DNA of 64,000 nucleotides from Pseudomonas berkeleyensis (GTDB lineage Bacteria; Pseudomonadota; Gammaproteobacteria; Pseudomonadales; Pseudomonadaceae), in assembly GCF_014109765.1 (NCBI RefSeq), contig NZ_CP059139.1, positions 4,282,001 to 4,346,000 of the forward strand, in the 5' to 3' direction. Position numbers and translations under genes: made by a program. The notes under the pieces are model-generated. The model was given only the letters and a program-made list of their open reading frames with translations. It ran no database searches and was not told where the DNA came from. Of the stretch, positions 8,286 to 21,240 are shown piece by piece (positions within the stretch are counted from its first letter, which is position 1; the number at the start of each line of letters is the position of its first letter).

Positions 8286-9086
8286 ATGCACCCTCTGCTG
8301 CCCAGCCTAGCCGCTGCCTTTCTATATGCCGGCGCTGCCGCCTACCAAGGTCTGCACCTGAAAAAGCGCAGCACACCCGACAAACGCCTGCTCGTAGTGT
8401 TCGGCGCACTCGCCTTGCTGCTGCATGGCGTCAGCCTGTTCTTCCAGCTGAACCACGGCGGCGCCCTGAACCTCGACTTTTTCAACGCGGCCAGCCTGAT
8501 TGCCTGCGCGGTGATCGCGCTGATCCTGCTGGCCTGCCTGCGCATACCGGTGCAGAACCTGCTGCTGCTTCTGTTCCCGCTGGGCGCGATGACCGTGCTG
8601 CTGGCCGAATTCATGCCCTCCGGCACCATCAGCCCGGTGCAGGCACACCCCGGCATCCTGGCGCATATCCTGCTGTCGATCCTGGCCTATGGCCTGCTGA
8701 CCATCGCCGTGTTCCAGTCGATCCTGCTGTTGTTGCAGGACTACCAGCTCAAGCACAAGCACCCGTCCGGACTGATCAAGAACTTCCCTCCGCTGCAGAC
8801 CATGGAAAGCCTGCTGTTCGGCTTCCTGTTGGCCGGCTGGGTAGCCCTGTCGCTTTCACTGCTTTCGGGTGCGCTGTTCCTCGACGACCTGTTCGCCCAG
8901 CACCTGGCGCACAAGACCATCCTCTCCTGCTTCGCCTGGGTGGTATTCGCCGTGCTGCTGTGGGGACGCCATCAGATGGGCTGGCGCGGCCACAAGGCCA
9001 TTCGCTGGACGCTGGCCGGGTTTTGCCTGCTGATGCTGGCCTACTTCGGCAGCAAGCTGGTTCGCGAATTCATCCTGCACGTTTGA
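8286..9086 (+). CDS. CcsA/YpjD-family inner membrane protein
   Basis: A 266-residue polytopic membrane protein of the cytochrome c assembly (CcsA/CcmC, HemX-like) superfamily. Starting MHPLLPSLAAAFLYAGAAAY, it shows about eight hydrophobic segments and ends with a SKLVREFILHV tail. It lies divergently from ffh, the position of the same family in P. aeruginosa. Members of this branch (YpjD, also called CorE) are found next to ffh in many gammaproteobacteria. Whether they handle haem is not established, and the WWD signature of true haem-handling CcmC/CcmF is not visible. The start at 8286 was chosen over one 14 codons upstream because it gives a clean first membrane segment. Confidence 0.85.
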   Translation: MHPLLPSLAAAFLYAGAAAYQGLHLKKRSTPDKRLLVVFGALALLLHGVSLFFQLNHGGALNLDFFNAASLIACAVIALILLACLRIPVQNLLLLLFPLGAMTVLLAEFMPSGTISPVQAHPGILAHILLSILAYGLLTIAVFQSILLLLQDYQLKHKHPSGLIKNFPPLQTMESLLFGFLLAGWVALSLSLLSGALFLDDLFAQHLAHKTILSCFAWVVFAVLLWGRHQMGWRGHKAIRWTLAGFCLLMLAYFGSKLVREFILHV

Positions 9087-9090
9087 CAGC

Positions 9091-9141
9091 AGGGCGGCTG
9101 TAACCCGCCCTACTTACTGACGCTCCCGGATTGCATCCGGG
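9091..9141. repeat. Two short palindromic repeats of REP type
   Basis: The first palindrome pairs AGGGCGG (9091-9097) with CCGCCCT (9105-9111) and belongs to the family also seen at 40407-40459. The second is CCCGGATTGCATCCGGG (9125-9141), identical to the copy at 14499-14515. The first may also act as a terminator for the gene ending at 9086, though no T-run follows. Confidence 0.7.
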
Positions 9142-9170
9142 CTACGGGTTCAGCGGCACCCAACTGAAGC

Positions 9171-9890
9171 TCAACAAGCCCTCGCCAGGTGCTCAGCCAG
9201 GCCTTGCGCCCAAACCCTGTAACCCAACGCGGATGGATGGTAGCCATCCTCCGCCAGGTAGTGCGCCTCGAACGCCAGGCCCAACTCGCAATATTGCGCC
9301 TGCTGCTCCCGCGCTACCGCACGCAGCTCGCGATCCAGCAAACTCGCCCGCCAGCCAAGCAGTTGCCGCAACAGCCAGGGCAAGGCCCGAAAGTGCTGCA
9401 AGGGCGGTACGGCGCTGAACGCCACCACCATCCCCTGCTCACGCAACGCCACGGCCATGCCGCGCAAGGCAGTCTGCCAGCGTTTGCAGGTAGTGAGATG
9501 AGTGGTGTCGTTGACGCCGAAAACCAGCAAGGCCAGATCGGCCGACTCGCTCAGGGCTTCAGGCAACAGACGCTGACGCGCCCGCTCGGCAGTGATGCCG
9601 TTTTCGCCACAGGCATGCCAGTGCACTGGCCGCTGCATACGTTCGGCAAGTGCTTCGGCCAGGCAGGCGACCAGCGCCTCATCAAGGTGCTTTACACCGA
9701 CTCCAGCGACCGTCGACTCACCGACCAGCAGCAGGCGAAACGGCTCGCCAGGCAGTGCGGCGCCAGCCAGGCCGCGAACTTCCCCCTCTGCCGGCGGCAA
9801 ACGCAACGCCGTGCGCCGCGTACGCAATGCCAGCGGCACTGCAAGCGGCGCTAGCGCAAGCGTCGCCAGCCACCAGAGGGCATGCCTCAC
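9171..9890 (-). CDS. SGNH/GDSL-family hydrolase, probably membrane-anchored
   Basis: A 239-residue serine hydrolase. After a hydrophobic N-terminus (about 4-22, a signal anchor or uncleaved signal), block I reads [14 protein letters not shown] with the nucleophilic serine in GES rather than GDS. Block III is VFGVND and block V is DGYHPS with the catalytic Asp-His pair. Block II is represented by HACGENGIT. The family includes lysophospholipases, acyl-esterases and polysaccharide deacetylases; the substrate cannot be read from sequence. Its start overlaps the purT stop by 4 bases (ATGA), suggesting translational coupling to purT although no functional link is known. Confidence 0.9.
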   Translation of the reverse strand: MRHALWWLATLALAPLAVPLALRTRRTALRLPPAEGEVRGLAGAALPGEPFRLLLVGESTVAGVGVKHLDEALVACLAEALAERMQRPVHWHACGENGITAERARQRLLPEALSESADLALLVFGVNDTTHLTTCKRWQTALRGMAVALREQGMVVAFSAVPPLQHFRALPWLLRQLLGWRASLLDRELRAVAREQQAQYCELGLAFEAHYLAEDGYHPSALGYRVWAQGLAEHLARAC

Positions 9891-11068
9891 AGCTGGACGC
9901 GAACAGCCTTGGCGCTGCGCAGTGCCTTGGCACGCGCCTCATCGATCGACTCGTCACGCGCCAGTGCCACACCCATGCGGCGCTGGCCCTTGACCTCCGG
10001 CTTGCCGAACAGGCGCAGTGCGGTATCCGGCTCGCTCAGCGCAGCGCCGAGATTGGAAAAGCTGGCCTGCTGCGAGTTGCCCTCGACCAGGATCACCGCC
10101 GAAGCCGACGGGCCCAGCTGGCGAATGGCCGGAATCGGCAACCCGAGAATGGCGCGCGCATGCAGGGCGAACTCGGACAGATCCTGAGAAATCAGCGTCA
10201 CCAGACCGGTATCGTGCGGACGCGGCGAGACCTCGCTGAACCAAACCTGATCGCCCTTGACGAACAGTTCGACACCAAACAGACCACGGCCGCCCAGCGC
10301 CTCGGTGACCGCCAGCGCAACGCGCTCGGACTCTGCCAACGCCTTCGGACTCATCGCCTGCGGCTGCCAGGATTCCTGGTAATCACCGTTCTCTTGGCGG
10401 TGGCCGATCGGCGCGCAGAAGCTGGTACCACTGGCATGACGCACGGTCAGCAGGGTGATTTCGTAATCGAAGTCGATGAAGCCTTCCACGATCACCCGGC
10501 CCTTGCCGGCGCGACCGCCCTCCTGAGCGTAATCCCAGGATTTCTGCAGGTCGGCATCGCTGCGCAGCACGCTCTGCCCCTTGCCGGAAGAGCTCATGAT
10601 CGGCTTGGCGACACAGGGATAGCCAACGGACTTCACCGAAGCGACGTAGTCTTCGAAATTGTCCGAGAAGTGGTACGGCGAGGTCGGCAGGCCCAGCTCT
10701 TCGGCGGCCAGGCGGCGGATGCCTTCGCGGTTCATGGTCAGCTGTGCGGCGCGAGCGGTGGGCACCACGTTGAAGCCTTCGCTCTCCAGCTCGACCAGGG
10801 TCGCGGTGGCGATGGCCTCGATCTCGGGAACGATGTAGTGCGGCTGCTCCTTCTCGATCACCGCGCGCAGGGCGGCGCCGTCGAGCATGTCGATGACGTG
10901 GCTGCGATGCGCCACTTGCATGGCCGGGGCATTGGCATAGCGATCCACGCCGATGACTTCGCAGCCCAGGCGTTGCAGTTCGATCACCACTTCCTTGCCG
11001 AGCTCACCACAACCACACAGCAGTACACGGGTCGCGCTCGGCGACAGAGGGGTTCCAATACGGGGCAT
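9887..11068 (-). CDS. purT: Formate-dependent phosphoribosylglycinamide formyltransferase 2
   Basis: PurT makes formyl-GAR from GAR, formate and ATP, bypassing the folate-dependent PurN step in purine synthesis. The 393-residue protein has the preATP-grasp N-terminus ([20 protein letters not shown]), an ATP-grasp fold with central GKGQSVL loop, and the metal-binding [16 protein letters not shown] segment. It ends VRVQL, as usual for PurT. It lies upstream of, and overlaps, the SGNH hydrolase gene. AGGAATATTC precedes the start. Confidence 0.97.
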   Translation of the reverse strand: MPRIGTPLSPSATRVLLCGCGELGKEVVIELQRLGCEVIGVDRYANAPAMQVAHRSHVIDMLDGAALRAVIEKEQPHYIVPEIEAIATATLVELESEGFNVVPTARAAQLTMNREGIRRLAAEELGLPTSPYHFSDNFEDYVASVKSVGYPCVAKPIMSSSGKGQSVLRSDADLQKSWDYAQEGGRAGKGRVIVEGFIDFDYEITLLTVRHASGTSFCAPIGHRQENGDYQESWQPQAMSPKALAESERVALAVTEALGGRGLFGVELFVKGDQVWFSEVSPRPHDTGLVTLISQDLSEFALHARAILGLPIPAIRQLGPSASAVILVEGNSQQASFSNLGAALSEPDTALRLFGKPEVKGQRRMGVALARDESIDEARAKALRSAKAVRVQL

Positions 11069-11096
11069 GAATATTCCTCGAAAACGGGACAGTGAA

Positions 11097-11297
11097 TCAG
11101 GAAGACGTCAGTAGAAGTCCCGAAGCGCGGGCGCGCTCCAGGCATAATTGCAGCACCGCACGGCGCTCGGTGTTTTCCATGCGGCCCCAGCGGGTGATTT
11201 CGGCTGCCGTGCGCTGGCAACCGATGCAGACATCCTGCTCGTCCAGCGCGCAGACATGCACGCAAGGCGAGCGCACGGGCTTTTCCGCCTCACTCAT
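11097..11297 (-). CDS. DUF1289 small cysteine-rich protein
   Basis: A 66-residue protein with the DUF1289 signature: [20 protein letters not shown], that is C-x3-C-x8-C-x2-C, followed by [17 protein letters not shown]. The four cysteines suggest a metal or iron-sulfur site, but the family's role is unknown. The start [12 protein letters not shown] was chosen; upstream in-frame codons overlap the neighbouring carbonic anhydrase gene without family support. It still overlaps the end of that gene by 8 bases, so the two are probably co-transcribed. Confidence 0.88.
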   Translation of the reverse strand: MSEAEKPVRSPCVHVCALDEQDVCIGCQRTAAEITRWGRMENTERRAVLQLCLERARASGLLLTSS

Positions 11298-11814
11298 CGT
11301 CAGGCACCAGTTCGCGGGCATAGCGCTGCGCATTATGGACGTAATGAGCAGCACTGGCTTCGAGCATCTTCTTCTGCGGCTCGGTGAGCTCGCGCACCAC
11401 CTTGCCGGGGCTGCCCATCACCAGGCTGCCGTCGGGAATGACCTTGCCCTCGGGAATCAGGCTGTTGGCGCCGATGATGCAGTACTTGCCGATCTTCGCG
11501 CCGTTGAGGATCACCGAATTGATGCCGATCAGGCTGTAATCGTCGACGCTGCAGCCATGCATCATCACGTTGTGGCCGACGGTCACGCCCTTGCCCAGGG
11601 TCAGCGGAAAACCCATGTCGGTATGCATGACGCTGCCGTCCTGCACGTTGCTGTTCTCACCGATGTGGATCAGTTCATTGTCGCCACGCAGCACGGCACC
11701 GAACCAGACGCTGGCACCGGCCTCCAGACGGACTTTGCCGATCAGGTCGGCGCTCGGCGCGACCCAGCTGTCGGGATGGGCGTCGACACGGGAACTTCCC
11801 AGGCGGTATTTCAT
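11290..11814 (-). CDS. Gamma-class carbonic anhydrase-like hexapeptide protein
   Basis: A 174-residue left-handed beta-helix protein (YrdA/PaaY/CaiE type). Hexapeptide repeats run from about residue 15 to 140. The three metal ligands of gamma-carbonic anhydrases are present as H64 (VMHTD), H81 (GHN) and H86 (MMHG), so a zinc-bound trimer is expected. The acidic loop carrying the proton-shuttle glutamate of archaeal Cam is short, as in the YrdA branch, where carbonic anhydrase activity is often absent. It lies between a Nudix gene and the DUF1289 gene on the same strand. Confidence 0.9.
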   Translation of the reverse strand: MKYRLGSSRVDAHPDSWVAPSADLIGKVRLEAGASVWFGAVLRGDNELIHIGENSNVQDGSVMHTDMGFPLTLGKGVTVGHNVMMHGCSVDDYSLIGINSVILNGAKIGKYCIIGANSLIPEGKVIPDGSLVMGSPGKVVRELTEPQKKMLEASAAHYVHNAQRYARELVPDDE

Positions 11815-11826
11815 GCTCGTCAGTCC

Positions 11827-12429
11827 TCAGCGCAGATGGATGAAGTGTTCGGGGGGCTGGTTCAGAGCGATGCCAGCGTCATAAACCAGATTGACCAGCT
11901 CCACCACCATGATCGCCGTCAGGCCCCAGATGCGGTACTCGCCATAGGTGTAGGACGGCACGTACCAGCTGCGCCCGAGGTAATCGATACGATGAGTCAT
12001 CTCGCGCGGATCACTGCGAAAGAACTCCAGCGGCACCGAAAACACCGAGGCGATCTCGGCGTCATTGGCCTTGTACTCCACGTAGTCCGGCACCAGGCCG
12101 ACATAGGGCGTAACTTGAATGCCGTGACGCGAAACCAGGCTGCTGAGCGGCCCGATGACCTCGACCAAGCCTGGCGGCAGGCCAATCTCCTCTTCGGCCT
12201 CGCGCAGCGCGGTATCCACCAGATCACGATCTTCCGGGTCGCGCCGACCACCTGGGAACGCGACCTCGCCACTGTGAGTCGACAAACCGCTGGCACGCAG
12301 GGTCAATACCAGTTCAGGTTCGTCACTGCGGGTGATGGGGACCAGCACCGCCGCCTCAGGGAAGCTGCGCTCGGTCTCCAGAGGGCGCGGTGAATAACCG
12401 CGCACGCGATGGAGCAACTCGTCCAGCAT
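11827..12429 (-). CDS. Nudix hydrolase, CoA pyrophosphatase type
   Basis: A 200-residue Nudix enzyme starting MLDELLHRVRGYSPR. The Nudix box begins at GGRRDPEDRDLVDTALREAE and runs through EEIGLPPG, preceded by the VALVPI-like and GEVAFPGG segments typical of CoA diphosphatases (NudL/YeaB), which cleave CoA to 4'-phosphopantetheine and 3',5'-ADP. The ATG at 12429 was preferred because GAG lies 7 bases upstream; a start two codons earlier is possible. It is divergent from the next Nudix gene and 12 bp upstream of the carbonic anhydrase-like gene. Confidence 0.88.
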   Translation of the reverse strand: MLDELLHRVRGYSPRPLETERSFPEAAVLVPITRSDEPELVLTLRASGLSTHSGEVAFPGGRRDPEDRDLVDTALREAEEEIGLPPGLVEVIGPLSSLVSRHGIQVTPYVGLVPDYVEYKANDAEIASVFSVPLEFFRSDPREMTHRIDYLGRSWYVPSYTYGEYRIWGLTAIMVVELVNLVYDAGIALNQPPEHFIHLR

Positions 12430-12578
12430 GGGCATACTCGGAATCTTGTTTTGCCCGGCATCATGGCATGAAAGCGCTCGCTCGCCCAACCCCGGCGATA
12501 GGCTTGGATGGCCTCAATGGCGGGCTTGCCGGCCACAACGCAGGCAGCCAAGATAGCGCCAGCAACCGAGGACAGGGC

Positions 12579-13133
12579 ATGAAATTCTGCAGCCAGTGCG
12601 GCAACGCCGTTACCCGCATGATTCCCGCTGGCGACAACCGCATGCGTCACGTATGCGGCCACTGCGCCACCGTTCACTACGAAAACCCGCGCATCGTTGC
12701 TGGTTGTCTACCTGTTTGGGGTGACCAGGTGCTGCTGTGTCGCCGCGCCATCGAACCGCGCCGCGGCTATTGGACACTGCCCGCTGGCTTCATGGAGAAC
12801 GGCGAAACCACCGAACAGGCCGCCGCCCGCGAAACCCTCGAGGAAGCCTGCGCTCGCGTGCGTGACCTGAACCTCTACACCCTCTTCGACCTGCCCCACA
12901 TCAGCCAGGTGTACATGATGTTTCGCGCCGAGCTGGTAGACCTGGATTTCGCCGTGGGTGAAGAGAGCCTGGAAGTGCGCCTGTTCGAAGAATCACAGAT
13001 CCCCTGGTCTGAGCTGGCTTTCCCGACCATAGGGCGTACCTTAGAATGCTTCTTTGCCGACCGTCGGCAAAACCTCTTCCCGGTACGCAACGAGCCGCTC
13101 GCGGCGCTGCGCGCTCATTACACGCCCCGTTGA
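12579..13133 (+). CDS. Zinc-ribbon Nudix hydrolase
   Basis: A 184-residue protein starting MKFCSQCGNAV. Two CxxC pairs (residues 4-7, CSQC, and later CGHC) form an N-terminal zinc ribbon, then HYENPRIVAGCLPVWGD leads into the Nudix fold. The box is GFMENGETTEQAAARETLEE followed by ACARV, with the catalytic glutamates retained. This layout resembles NADH/ADP-ribose pyrophosphatases of the NudC neighbourhood but lacks the long N-terminal NudC domain, so the substrate is uncertain. GAGGAC stands just before the start. Upstream in-frame codons to 12390 overlap the divergent gene and were rejected. Confidence 0.9.
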   Translation: MKFCSQCGNAVTRMIPAGDNRMRHVCGHCATVHYENPRIVAGCLPVWGDQVLLCRRAIEPRRGYWTLPAGFMENGETTEQAAARETLEEACARVRDLNLYTLFDLPHISQVYMMFRAELVDLDFAVGEESLEVRLFEESQIPWSELAFPTIGRTLECFFADRRQNLFPVRNEPLAALRAHYTPR

Positions 13134-13152
13134 CCTTTGCGGATATCACCCG

Positions 13153-13656
13153 ATGCGCTGGTTGTTGCCCCTGCTTTGCCTCACCCTCAGCCTCAATGCC
13201 ATGGCCAGCACCACACCCGTGGCCAGCAGCCGCACGGTGGACAAGGTGCTGGTACTCAAATCCGAGCGCAAATTGCATCTGCAGCAGCGCGGTGAAACCA
13301 TCAAGTCCTACCGTATCTCCCTCGGCAAACAACCCGACGGAGCCAAGCAGCGCGAGGGCGACCTGCGCACGCCCGAGGGCTTCTACTGGATCGACTGGCG
13401 CAAACCCAGCGACAAGTACCAACTGTCGCTGCATATCTCCTACCCCAATGCCCGCGACCTGGCCAAGGCCAAGGCTGCCGGCGTGCCGCCAGGCAGCATG
13501 ATCATGATTCACGGCACGCCGCTGGACGAGGAATACCCGGAGTGGTTCTTCCACACCCTGGACTGGACCGAAGGCTGCATCGCCATGAAGAACGACGATA
13601 TGCGCGAGGTATGGAGCCTGGTCAAAGATGGCACGCTGATCGAAATCAGGCCCTGA
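13153..13656 (+). CDS. Periplasmic L,D-transpeptidase (YkuD domain)
   Basis: A 167-residue exported enzyme. Residues 1-19 (MRWLLPLLCLTLSLNAMAS) are a signal peptide. The YkuD domain covers about 30-167, with the catalytic H120 in MIHGTP and nucleophile C142 in TEGCIAM; the usual SxGC is TEGC here. Such enzymes make 3-3 peptidoglycan cross-links or attach lipoproteins to the wall; which one cannot be told. There is no LysM or other wall-binding domain. It lies 19 bp downstream of the zinc-ribbon Nudix gene and is followed by the terminator at 13669-13693. Confidence 0.9.
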   Translation: MRWLLPLLCLTLSLNAMASTTPVASSRTVDKVLVLKSERKLHLQQRGETIKSYRISLGKQPDGAKQREGDLRTPEGFYWIDWRKPSDKYQLSLHISYPNARDLAKAKAAGVPPGSMIMIHGTPLDEEYPEWFFHTLDWTEGCIAMKNDDMREVWSLVKDGTLIEIRP

Positions 13657-13668
13657 GCCATTGCAATG

Positions 13669-13693
13669 AAAAAGGCGCCAATGGCGCCCTTTT
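13669..13693. terminator. Bidirectional terminator after the L,D-transpeptidase gene
   Basis: GGCGCC (13674-13679) pairs with GGCGCC (13683-13688), flanked by an A-run and a T-run. It lies between two convergent genes and can serve both. Confidence 0.8.
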
Positions 13694-13702
13694 CATATCG
13701 AA

Positions 13703-14020
13703 TCAGAACTGCAGGTCGGATAGCCGCCAGACGTCGAAAGCCGGCGTTTCGTAGGGATGCGTCTTCTTCAGAGCCTTCACTGCATCGTGGATCAGTTCGT
13801 CAGCGACGACCATTTCAACCTTCCACTCCGCGACCTGCTCGATGCCGCCAACCTGGCCAAGAAATGGCTGGCTACCTTCCAGCGCACGGAACTGTCCCTG
13901 ACCCAGCACTTGCCAGCAGCAACTGTCGTAGAGGCCAATACGCCCGCCACCTGCCGCGAATACCGCTTTTTTCACCGGCTCCAGATGGGTTTCCGGCACA
14001 TAGAAACACAGCTTGTACAT
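13703..14020 (-). CDS. Stand-alone NIF3/YqfO-insert domain protein
   Basis: A 105-residue protein starting MYKLCFYVPETHLEPVKKAV. It matches the CutA/PII-like domain inserted in long NIF3 (YqfO) proteins, here without the flanking dinuclear-metal domain. Conserved pieces are FAAGGGRIGLYDSC, the QVLGQGQFRAL stretch and the terminal KTHPYETPAFDVWRL. The fold suggests a small trimeric ligand-binding protein; its role is unknown. The start was placed at MYKLCF because the upstream 14 in-frame residues do not fit the family. Confidence 0.88.
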   Translation of the reverse strand: MYKLCFYVPETHLEPVKKAVFAAGGGRIGLYDSCCWQVLGQGQFRALEGSQPFLGQVGGIEQVAEWKVEMVVADELIHDAVKALKKTHPYETPAFDVWRLSDLQF

Positions 14021-14175
14021 CAAGTTCTCCGCAGATGGGCAACCGAACAACAGACAATCCATGACGCCAATATGATGTCACTTTGACATTGAATTGTCTT
14101 GAGGGCGCCTGCACAAATCCACTTGAGGCGTGACAGGTTCCGCTGTTTTCGACTCAACCTGCGGGGGTGACGTTC

Positions 14176-14445
14176 TCAGTTGCCCTTGAAAAAGCGCCGC
14201 CATTTGTCGGCCAGACGTGGGGCCGATGGGCTATGACTGCCATCGCAGTAGGGCAACTCGCCCGAGCGCCCGCAGCGGCACAGCAACAAACGCTGCTCAC
14301 GCTCAGGGTGTAGGATCAGGGAGCAATCGCAGTGGTCGTCGCAGTCCGGCAGGGACGCCGAACGGCCACAGCGACACAGGCGGTGGATTTCGCCAGGTTT
14401 TAACAGGCGCACTTCAGGAAGGATGAGGGGAGAATCATCGGCCAT
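14176..14445 (-). CDS. Tandem CDGSH iron-sulfur protein with an altered first site
   Basis: An 89-residue protein with two CDGSH-type motifs. The second is standard: C56, C58, C67 and H71 (CRCGRSGELPYCDGSH), the 3Cys-1His set that binds a [2Fe-2S] cluster. The first has C24, C26 and C35, but the histidine position is C39 and the sequence reads CDDHC, so that cluster may have four cysteine ligands or use H38. The start MADDSPLILPEVRLLKPGEI is supported by family length; the longer frame runs back through repeats. The role is probably electron or cluster transfer; no partner is evident. Confidence 0.88.
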   Translation of the reverse strand: MADDSPLILPEVRLLKPGEIHRLCRCGRSASLPDCDDHCDCSLILHPEREQRLLLCRCGRSGELPYCDGSHSPSAPRLADKWRRFFKGN

Positions 14446-14457
14446 GGATGGGCCTGC

Positions 14458-14519
14458 GTAGCTCGGATGAAATCCGGGGAAGGTATGGCACAGGTTTTCC
14501 CGGATTGCATCCGGGCTAC
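14458..14519. repeat. Inverted pair of REP sequences (REPIN-like)
   Basis: Positions 14458-14478 and 14499-14519 are near-identical 21-base repeats in opposite orientation, separated by 20 bases. The right copy contains CCCGGATTGCATCCGGG, identical to 9125-9141. The left copy is the reverse complement with two substitutions. Paired inverted REPs form a long hairpin typical of REPINs in Pseudomonas. Confidence 0.75.
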
Positions 14520-14530
14520 ACGAGCGTGCT

Positions 14531-14655
14531 CCCCTCCCGCTTGCGGGAGAGGGCTCGGCGCTAGATCTACACCGGCGCCAGCTCAAGCTGGATCGGAGCG
14601 CGGCCGCTTTCCCTCTCCCGCCCTTCGGGCACCCTCTCCCGCGAGCGGGAGAGGG
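14531..14655. repeat. Cluster of CTCTCCCGC/GCGGGAGAG palindromes
   Basis: One palindrome pairs CTCCCGC (14534-14540) with GCGGGAG (14543-14549). A second pairs CCCTCTCCCGC (14632-14642) with GCGGGAGAGGG (14645-14655), with a third half-copy CCCTCTCCCGCCCTTCGGGC at 14611-14630. This second REP family fills most of the gap between the CDGSH gene and purL; the right-hand hairpin lies 28 bp beyond the purL stop and could also end its transcript. Confidence 0.7.
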
Positions 14656-14683
14656 TCAGCAGAAGGCCGCTACGCGGCCGCTA

Positions 14684-20214
<5,531 letters not shown>

Positions 20215-20218
20215 GTAT

Positions 20219-20686
20219 TCAGAGCAAGCGTTGATTCCCCACCGCACAACGACTGATTGCTCGCCGCGCCTCGGATAACCCCTTGAGCCGACTCGCGCAC
20301 TGCGCCTGACTCTCGACTCGCTCCACCCGCAGAATGGCCTGCTCATCAATGCTGATCAGGTAGGGATGGCTGTAACGTGCCCGATCATCCCAGTGGCTGA
20401 AACGCTGATCACTGAATACGCAGCGGTAATCCAGCTGACCGGTAAAGCCCTGAAAACGGTCGCGCATGAAGATATGGTGGTAGCGCAGCCAGTCACGATC
20501 ACGCTGGCCAATGCGAACAGCCTTCTGGCACTCTTCAAGCGTGGTGATCTGCGGCTCATGGAGAAAGATACTCTGCGCCAGGTTGGAGCCACCCAACTGC
20601 ACACTGGCAAGCAGATACACCTCCTGCTCGGCCGCGAGCGCAGGCACGGTCAACAGCGTCAGCAGGCCCAACATCCGTTTATTCAT
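20219..20686 (-). CDS. Small exported protein of unknown function
   Basis: A 155-residue protein that I do not recognise. Residues 1-19 (MNKRMLGLLTLLTVPALAA) are a signal peptide with cleavage probably at ALA-A. The mature part has cysteine residues that could form disulfides (EECQKA, YRCVFS, QCASRL, SRCAVG) and many arginines and aromatic residues. The start at 20686 was preferred to one two codons upstream because AGGGA lies 8 bases away. It sits between mltF and tadA, where P. aeruginosa also has small hypothetical genes. Confidence 0.75.
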   Translation of the reverse strand: MNKRMLGLLTLLTVPALAAEQEVYLLASVQLGGSNLAQSIFLHEPQITTLEECQKAVRIGQRDRDWLRYHHIFMRDRFQGFTGQLDYRCVFSDQRFSHWDDRARYSHPYLISIDEQAILRVERVESQAQCASRLKGLSEARRAISRCAVGNQRLL

Positions 20687-20707
20687 GATCATTCCCTGTA
20701 GCGATGC

Positions 20708-21184
20708 TCAGCCGCGCCGAGCCTTGAAGAATTCTCGCAGCATTGCCCCGCTCTCCTCGGCCAGCAACCCGCCCTCCACCAGCACACGGTGGTTGAGAAA
20801 GCTCTGCTCGAAGAACTGCCCCTGGCTGATCGCCACACCGGCACGCGGCTCGCTGGCAGCGAACACCACGCGAGCGATGCGCGCATGCACGATCAAACCG
20901 GCGCACATGCTGCAGGGCTCCAGCGTGACGTACAAGGTGCTGCCAGGCAGCCGATAGTTCTGCACGCTTTGCGCCGCCGCGCGGATCGCCACCATCTCGG
21001 CATGAGCGCTGGGGTCGTGACGCAGGATCGGACAATTGAAGCCCTGACCGACCACTTCGTCGCCCTGCACCAGCACCGCACCCACTGGCACCTCGCCTTG
21101 CTCGGCGCCCAGTCGCGCCTGCTCCAGCGCCAGGCGCATGAAGTGCTCGTCACGCGAGCGGTCGATGATCTGCGGTCTTTTCAT
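20708..21184 (-). CDS. tadA: tRNA-specific adenosine deaminase
   Basis: TadA deaminates A34 to inosine in tRNA-Arg(ACG), allowing decoding of CGN codons. The 158-residue zinc enzyme has the deaminase motifs HAE (H61, catalytic E63) and PCSMC (C91, C94), then the ASEPRAG region. It starts MKRPQIIDRSRDEHFMRLAL. It lies downstream of the multicopper oxidase gene on the same strand and 21 bp before the small exported protein gene. Confidence 0.96.
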   Translation of the reverse strand: MKRPQIIDRSRDEHFMRLALEQARLGAEQGEVPVGAVLVQGDEVVGQGFNCPILRHDPSAHAEMVAIRAAAQSVQNYRLPGSTLYVTLEPCSMCAGLIVHARIARVVFAASEPRAGVAISQGQFFEQSFLNHRVLVEGGLLAEESGAMLREFFKARRG

Positions 21185-21240
21185 TGCATCAATCCCAGGG
21201 CTGACCGCCGACGAAGGCAGGCCGAAAAACGGCGCCTACC

